This document shows positions 58,282-64,000 of a stretch of 64,000 nucleotides of DNA, piece by piece. The stretch is from Ampelomyces quisqualis (Eukaryota; Ascomycota; Dothideomycetes; Pleosporales; Phaeosphaeriaceae). The notes beneath the pieces were generated by a model. The model worked only from the letters and a program-made list of their open reading frames with translations, did no database searches and had not been told where the DNA came from. How positions within the stretch are numbered: position 1 is the stretch's first letter; each line of letters starts with the position of its first letter. The stretch lies in contig JAGTXZ010000020.1 of NCBI GenBank assembly GCA_018398575.1, positions 1,922,001-1,986,000 on the forward strand. Direction: 5' to 3'. The position numbers and the translations under genes were made by a program.

Positions 58282-61200
58282 CTGCAACAAACAAATATCA
58301 ATCAAATATTTGATTTGATTTGTTTAATTGTAACTAAACAAGCAATTAAATATAGGTAGCTAATTTTACTAAACAAACAAATATAAAGATTGTAATATTT
58401 GCAAATATTTGCAAATATTTAGTGTTTTGATATATAGCTGCGTTTTGGGCTGTAATTGTAATTGCGTTAATTTTAGTGTTTTAAAGTTCTATATACTAGC
58501 TATCTAAACTTACCCCTAACAACGCTAGTTCTTCTACACGCTTGTTTTACGTCTCTATCTACAGACAAGCAAAGTATCGCAACGCCTACTACTATGTCTT
58601 CTAGAGTAGCAAGAAAGCGTGCGCGCGCGTTAAACATTCTAATAACCTTAATAAAGCAATTAAGAATTTTAGCAACCTTACTACTACCTCTAACGCCCTC
58701 TTAAGCGTAGAAGAGGCAGCTGCTTAAGTTATAGCCTTAAGAATTACTATCTGCGCCTACTAAGAGCAGCTACGCTAGTACTGCCTTAGTAGCAACAACA
58801 AAGGCAGTAGATAATAGCTTTATTAACAATAGAGGCGACAACTATAATAGGCTTAATTAGGATTAGCTTAGGTGTTACTATATTAAGCTATTAAGGTAGC
58901 CTAGGTAATTACAAAGCTAGGTATATGTATATAGATACTGCGTCGTGCGTATAGATAAGCCTACACGCCTATTTTAGGTGTGTAAATACTGTTATATACA
59001 CAAGGCACTACCTATTATTATTAACTATTTAAAAGCTACGTCCTCTACTACTGCCTACCTTGCCTAGCCTATTAAGAGCTACAGCTTCTACTGTATAGGC
59101 TTAATTACTCTACTAAAACGCTTATCTAGGCAGCTATTACTACGTAAAGCAATTACAAGCAGCTTTAAGATATTATAGTCTATAGCTAACGTAATAGGCA
59201 ACTTTAACGCCTAACACTTCTACCTTGCGTTAGTGTTGTAGCTCCTTAACAACAACCTGCCTATAGAGCTTATTAGTAGAGCTTTAACGCGTAAGCTCTT
59301 CTGTGTAATAAGTATAGAGGCTAAAGAAGCGTTATAGTAATCTTTACGCAGTGTTACTATATACGTAATGCGACTATTTTACGCTATACGCCTATAGGTT
59401 GTTTACGCCTTGTCTACTGCTGCTAGTAAGATACACATAAGCTTTAATAGCTAGATAACAAAGAAAGGTACTTAGAGCTTCTTTAGAATTGTTGCTTACT
59501 TTGCTAGTACGTTAGGTAAGATCTATAACCTGCCTATTGCCCTGCTACAACTTAACAGTGCCTATACAGGCAAGGTAATTGCAGTAGCTGTTATTGTAAC
59601 CCTACAGGCGTTTAGGATTACGTTAGATATACTAGGTTACTTTGTACTTAACAACGCTAGTAATAATAACACTATAATTGCAGTAGTAGCGTATAAGTTT
59701 AGCAACTTTAATTTAACTTAGCAACGCCTCTACTACAGCTCTTACACTATTAACCTTATTAGATAGGTACTGCTATTTAGTAATAACAAGGACGCGTATA
59801 ATAACGCTGCGCAGTACGCTAACAATAAGAAGGCGTTTATAGTAGTATAGCGTAAGAATAGCGCTTTTAGTACGCTCCTCTCTGTAATTACATATATTAA
59901 AACACTATAGCAACACGCGTTATTTACTAAGTGCGTAAAGGCCTCTAATAACAACCTCTCTGCTGCTGCGCGCGTTAAGATACTTTAACTAATTAAGCCT
60001 ATTGTTACGCGTTAGAACTTATACTACAGCGCTCTTAAGCGGGCAACCTATCTTAAAGGCAGCTTTAATCTCTATATTAAGAAGCACGTAAGCTGCGTTG
60101 CCTATAAGAAGCAGCGTAGCACTTAAAGTAACGCTCTAGCGTAGATAAGATTAGGTAGGCTTTAGGCAGCAGATTGGGCAGTTATTACTAAGTATTAACA
60201 ATGCCTTAAACTACTTAAAACTACTACAAAATAGCTAGAGGGACGTAGCAAGCAACATGGCAGCAACTTTAGAGCTATCTATAAGGTTCTGCCTATATTT
60301 AAGTATCTACTTAATTAGCTTAAAAAGCTAGCTAAGCTGTATACTAACGTAGTGTTTAACGCATATAAGAAGGCACCTAAAGGCAAGTATTATACCTGTT
60401 TTACGCGTTTCTTGCTAATATATATGCGTAGATTACCTTTATATTAATATCTGTAACGCCTAAGCAAAAGCCAACAAGTATTACTACTAGCTTAACAACT
60501 TACTAATATACTACGCTGCTACCTGCCTCTATCTATACTACAAATACTACTATAAGAACTTATAGGAACACAAAGATAGGTAGTTACGCGCTGCAAACGC
60601 TAGGTTTTAAGAGTTATAGTAGTTATACAAGAGGGCGCCAGCAACTTCTCTACTATAGCTACCTTATACAAGTGTAGTAGACAACATAATCAAAGCCCTT
60701 ACTGCGCAGCGTAATTGTATAGTACGCGACAGCAGTAATAAGTATAATTGCTAGCGTAAGAATAAGCCAAGCTAGAGTATAGCTACGTATTACACCAATA
60801 GTAACGCTGTCTAGTATTAGATTACAATAGCTTTAAAATACCCTTAATTAAGCTGTTTTGCAATTAATATACTAACAATCCTAGCATTAAGTTGCAATTG
60901 TAAGCGACTATTTAGTAAACTTAGCAATCTACTTAAGCCAAAACGCTGTTCTATTAGTAGTAAGCTGCTTGCTACCTTCCAGCTTATACGCTTATAGACC
61001 TAAGCTAGATATACGTATAAGCATAGCAACAATAATAGTAGTAACAGCGCTATTAGCGATAACAAGCTTGCCTATAAGTATAGTATACAAAACTAGGTAG
61101 AGGACGATCAAAGCAACGCGTAAGGCGTCTGGTAGCTACTAGCTAATCAAAATACCAAAAATAGAGCGCTAAGACTTTGTATATTAAATATTTGTTAATT

Positions 61201-61315
61201 AAACAAATATATAAGCTCTAAAACACTAAACAAACAAACAAATATAAGCTAGGTGCTAAGCTTTACCAAACAAATTAAATATAGGTGCTATATTTGATTT
61301 GATTTGTTTGATGCA
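58282..61315 (+). mobile_element. hAT DNA transposon with degenerate TIRs
   Basis: The left end CTGCAACAAACAAATATCAA (58282-58301), continuing TCAAATAT, pairs with the right end ATTTGATTTGATTTGTTTGA then TGCAG (61292-61315), giving imperfect 25-28 bp inverted repeats. Both subterminal regions are rich in CAAATAT/ATTTG motifs: AATATTTGCAAATATTTGCA near 58403 on the left, and ACAAATATAAG near 61207-61250 on the right. The interior encodes a hAT transposase. An 8-bp target duplication was not clearly found (GAGCCTGC/GAGTATGC is a weak candidate). Confidence 0.8.
58594..61135 (+). pseudogene. hAT transposase (fungal type), decayed
   Basis: An ATG at 58594 opens the frame that carries the conserved domains (MSSRVARKRARALN). 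A BED-type zinc finger is at about 58939-59090 (RIDKPTRLF*VCKYCYIHKA, with CxxC...H). The RNase H-like core has SKIHISFNS*ITKK (59425-59466) where SFDGWT is expected, so the first catalytic Asp is Asn. Then come FFRIVAYFASTLGKIYNLPI (59479-59538), LGYFVLNNASNNNT (59629-59670, second Asp also Asn) and INLIR*VLLFSNNKDAYNNA (59750-59810). A frameshift lies near 60430-60445. The C-terminal dimerisation domain is FAINILTILALSCNCKRLFS (60850-60910), then SNLLKPKRCSISSKLLATF. The frame ends near 61135. Expected length is about 850 residues; it is inactive. Confidence 0.88.
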
Positions 61316-61379
61316 GAGTATGCAGGTTAGATCTGTAAGCTATAACAAAATAGTATAGTAAGATTAGCCTCTTGTTTGC

Positions 61380-62480
61380 TATATATTAGATAATATACTC
61401 TACATTAGCTTTATAATCCAAATCCTACTATTCTTATGTCTATAAATGTAATAAACATCTTCTGGCTGCCTAGATTGTTCTTGACAATACAAGATCTGTA
61501 AGGGATTACAAAGCTTAAGTTACCTATCTCTATCTACTAAAGCAAACAAAGGCGCTACGCTCTGCGCACAAATACTATTAACTACCTGCTTGATACTCTC
61601 CTTAGTTACATTACATCTGTACGCTGCTAGTAGACTTATGTCCTAGCTCTAGAGCAGGTGCTAGAACGTAATATTAGCGCCTTAGGGCCTTAACGAATTG
61701 TTAGGATATACTGGCACGGAATAGACAGAAGAGGAGCGTATTAGCTGTTGGGCAGGGTAAGAACTCCTCTGATTACTGCTAACAGAACTTAACCTAAATT
61801 TCTTAAAGAAGGACATAAGGATTAACACAAGCTCTCTATATTTAGTTAACGCGTATCTTCGCTCTTGTGTTAGAGTGCTCTATATTATAGAAAGAAATAA
61901 CTCTAGGTAGTTTCTAGGCACCTGTTTTGTAGTTGCACTGTTAGTTGTTATTAAGGGAGTAGAAGTAGGCAGGCAAGGTTCAAAGATAACTTAACTTCTT
62001 TGGCGTAAATAGGCCTCTATATGAAACTTGTTAGTAGGTGCAGAGAAGAAGATATTTGGTTATTCTTAAAGCATATGCATGCAAATTTGCGAAAGGTTAG
62101 GATTCTAGTTGCAGAGAGAGGAGATTATGTTAGACTTAAACCTAAGCCTACGTGCTAATTTACTAAGCTAAATTACCTATTTAGGACGCTCTAGCAACTG
62201 CGCCTAGTCTTAGAATCTTGTGCAGTAGTTTCTATGCTCTTGCACGTAGCGCAATAAATAGAAACAGAGTTACCAATAGAAATATAGGGCTAGGTTACTA
62301 CATTCTATAAAACGCATATTATGCTTACTTAATTGTAGAAGATATTGCTGTTTCTCTTGTCTAGACTGCTTGTAGCAATTCTGTATTAGGACGTCTCTTA
62401 CTAAGGGAAGACTTCTGGACACTAGACAGAATTTATCTCTAGCAGGATTTAATTGTCTAGGTAGGAGCAACTCTCTTAGA
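61380..62480 (-). pseudogene. Unrecognised decayed gene, minus strand
   Basis: A minus-strand frame opens near 62470 (LLPRQLNPARDKFCLVSRSL, LPLVRDVLIQNCYKQSRQEK, both inside 62270-62470). It reappears as RRYALTKYRELVLILMSFF (61870-61810), SSYPAQQLIRSSSVYSVPVY (61775-61715), ESIKQVVNSICAQSVAPLF (61600-61540) and DVYYIYRHKNSRIWIIKLM (61460-61400). TGG and TCA survive in places, so decay is moderate. No family recognised. Confidence 0.45.
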
Positions 62481-62504
62481 GGAATTATTACTAGTCCTAG
62501 TATT

Positions 62505-63110
62505 TTAACATGTTTAAAAAAGGTCTAGAAATTAAGGATAAGCCTGTTAATAGCAAGGACCTGTTAACAGATCTAAGCGCGTACACTAAGATTATGTACG
62601 TAAGGAAAGACCTAGTGTTAGGCAAACATATCCTTAATTATAGAGTAGTTACAGGAACTCTATAGAGGTGCAAGGCTGCTAAGCTTCTAGATAGTGTACT
62701 TGTTACAGAGGTGCGCATTGCTACCTATAATTGTATGCCAGATGTTATACACCTAGGTTAAGTAGCACTTAATCTCCTAGACAAATTAATGCGCTAAATT
62801 GCTTTAGCTTTATAGGACTTGTACCTGTCTGCATTGCTAGCTTAGTATAAGTAGGAAAGAGCTAAGCTAGAAGCTTATCTATAAGGAGCAAAATAGTTCT
62901 AGTCTCTTAAGACAATTACTAAGCTACTTGTTACGTAATATTTAATTAAAACTCTTTAGCTTGGCTCCTAATAGTCTTTTCTATCTTTTTGCAATTTTGT
63001 AGTTTCGCTTGCGTTTGTAGAATTAGATACAGAGGAACTTTTCCCTATTACACAGAGACGTGTGCAGTTGGTAGAACTAACAAATTTAGGTTATAATAGT
63101 TGTAGGTGCG
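62505..63110 (+). pseudogene. Unrecognised decayed gene, plus strand
   Basis: The plus frame is open for long runs: GLEIKDKPVNSKDLLTDLSA (62523-62580), KIMYVRKDLVLGKHILNYRV (62590-62650), TEVRIATYNCMPDVIHLG (62707-62758), YK*ERAKLEAYL near 62845-62880, SLAFVELDTEELFPIT (63006-63055). Divergent with the gene at 61380-62480, about 30 bp apart, so a shared promoter region is possible. Family unknown. Confidence 0.45.
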
Positions 63111-64000
63111 TCTGTAGACTATTTAGCAGCTGATTTTAACTTAGATAGCACTACTCTTACCTGCGCTATAGAGATTAACAAGCTACTAGCTGTTTTTGCC
63201 TTGCAATTTATCTCTTTTTACAGCCTCTAACCAAAATTGCCTATAAAGGCAGGGCAGTTCAAGTCCAATTAGAAGAGCAAGCCTTAGAGAAACGCTAATA
63301 GCGTACAATGTGTCTAAAGAGACACCTGCACTAACCAGATATTTATAGTACTCTAAAAGACTAATTAAAGCGGGTAGGTTATATTCTATGTTAGATATAT
63401 AGCAGCCAACGCAATTGTTAGGATTTGTACTACTAGGGCTGTAGCATAAATTTTAGAATTTAATCTAAGCTGTTTCCAGGTAATATTAATCTCTCTTAAG
63501 CTTTATGCCTATGTTAACTTAGTTTGCATTTTTATAAAAGGTGCGCCAGTTTATAAATATAAGTATGTCCCCCTTAAAACTAAGTCTTCTATAATGTTGC
63601 TAGCCTACAATTAGTATTTATAAAGATGCTAATATGCCCTAATATATAGATAGACGTAGACAGATTTGTGTAATATGCTATTACAGGAGTGCTTGGACTA
63701 GCTGTACGCTTTCTAAGCTAGAACAGATTGGTTCCTAGCTAACAGGGGTAGCCTAGAGCAGGCGACTACTTATCTTTGCAACCCTAAGGCCTAATTCCCA
63801 TCTACTATCCTGCTTGTTAGTACCAAGGAGAAAGAAGCTGCACTTGAATCGCTGTTTCCAGGTTAGTGCTATTTAAACTCCTGTAGTCTAGCACAACTGC
63901 ATGCAGATTACTTAACGTTAAACAATAAACATCTACTGCTAATTACTAGCCTTAGCATTTATAACACTTGCGGTAGACAGAAGCTATAGTAAAAGCAAGC
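63111..64000. other. No clear gene; moderate decay
   Basis: Plus-strand fragments (KGRAVQVQLEEQALEKR near 63247-63297) may continue the previous gene. The rest is unassigned. CCA and TTGG survive, so mutation is lighter than in the repeats. Confidence 0.3.

Noticed and set aside
1..64000. Alternative genetic code with TAA/TAG read as Gln (ciliate-like)
   Set aside because: Stops also fall at Trp positions, Asp/Glu are replaced by Asn/Lys at catalytic sites, frameshifts occur, and the same trinucleotide bias affects both strands and non-coding repeats. That is mutation, not recoding.

Overview
The window looks like transposon-rich, mutation-silenced DNA from a filamentous ascomycete (Pezizomycotina), probably a heterochromatic AT-rich block such as a subtelomere or pericentromere. 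The evidence is the set of decayed elements: a chromodomain Ty3/Gypsy retrotransposon, two pogo/Tigger-type transposases, a fungal hAT element and a duplicated SNF2-like helicase gene family. All carry C-to-T / G-to-A decay of the repeat-induced point mutation (RIP) type. No intact long gene survives; the longest uninterrupted frame is 107 codons and lies antisense to a real decayed gene. Every gene call is therefore a pseudogene read through many TAG/TAA stops, and its edges are approximate.

The mutation signature is distinctive. TCA, CCA, TCG and CCG (and complements TGA, TGG, CGA, CGG) are almost absent over most of the window, while ACA, GCA, ACG and GCG remain common. The decay thus appears to hit C in the context pyrimidine-C-purine (YCR) almost to exhaustion. 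Copies of one repeat still differ from each other at purine-C-A sites. At protein level this predicts Gln and Trp to stop, Asp to Asn and Glu to Lys when the preceding base is a pyrimidine, which is what the catalytic motifs show.

Layout. 1-2078: left part of a SNF2-like helicase gene, cut off. 2079-9540: minus-strand decayed genes around an 89-97 bp tandem repeat. 10461-12815: three unrelated tandem arrays (134, 147, 101 bp). 13180-14600: pogo-type transposase. 15750-23990: full SNF2-like helicase gene, its last 3.0 kb duplicated in tandem. 23991-25922: much less mutated DNA. 25923-31775: region bounded by exact 32-bp inverted repeats, holding a second pogo-type transposase, a possible nuclease-like gene and a minus-strand gene. 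31776-33909 and 41006-41370: decayed genes, one of them split by a complete LTR retrotransposon (33910-41005) with 299-bp LTRs and a GTATA target duplication. 41400-48850: two large unrecognised decayed genes. 49033-49160: 18-bp minisatellite. 50080-54060: two membrane-protein pseudogenes, the second a CSC1/RSN1 (DUF221) channel. 55300-58080: unrecognised gene. 58282-61315: hAT element. 61380-64000: unrecognised decayed genes.

The genes do not form a functional unit. They are selfish elements, nested and tandemly copied, plus a few host-type genes (the DUF221 channel, the gene split by the retrotransposon) caught in the same decay. I see no tRNA or rRNA genes, CRISPR array or telomere repeat.
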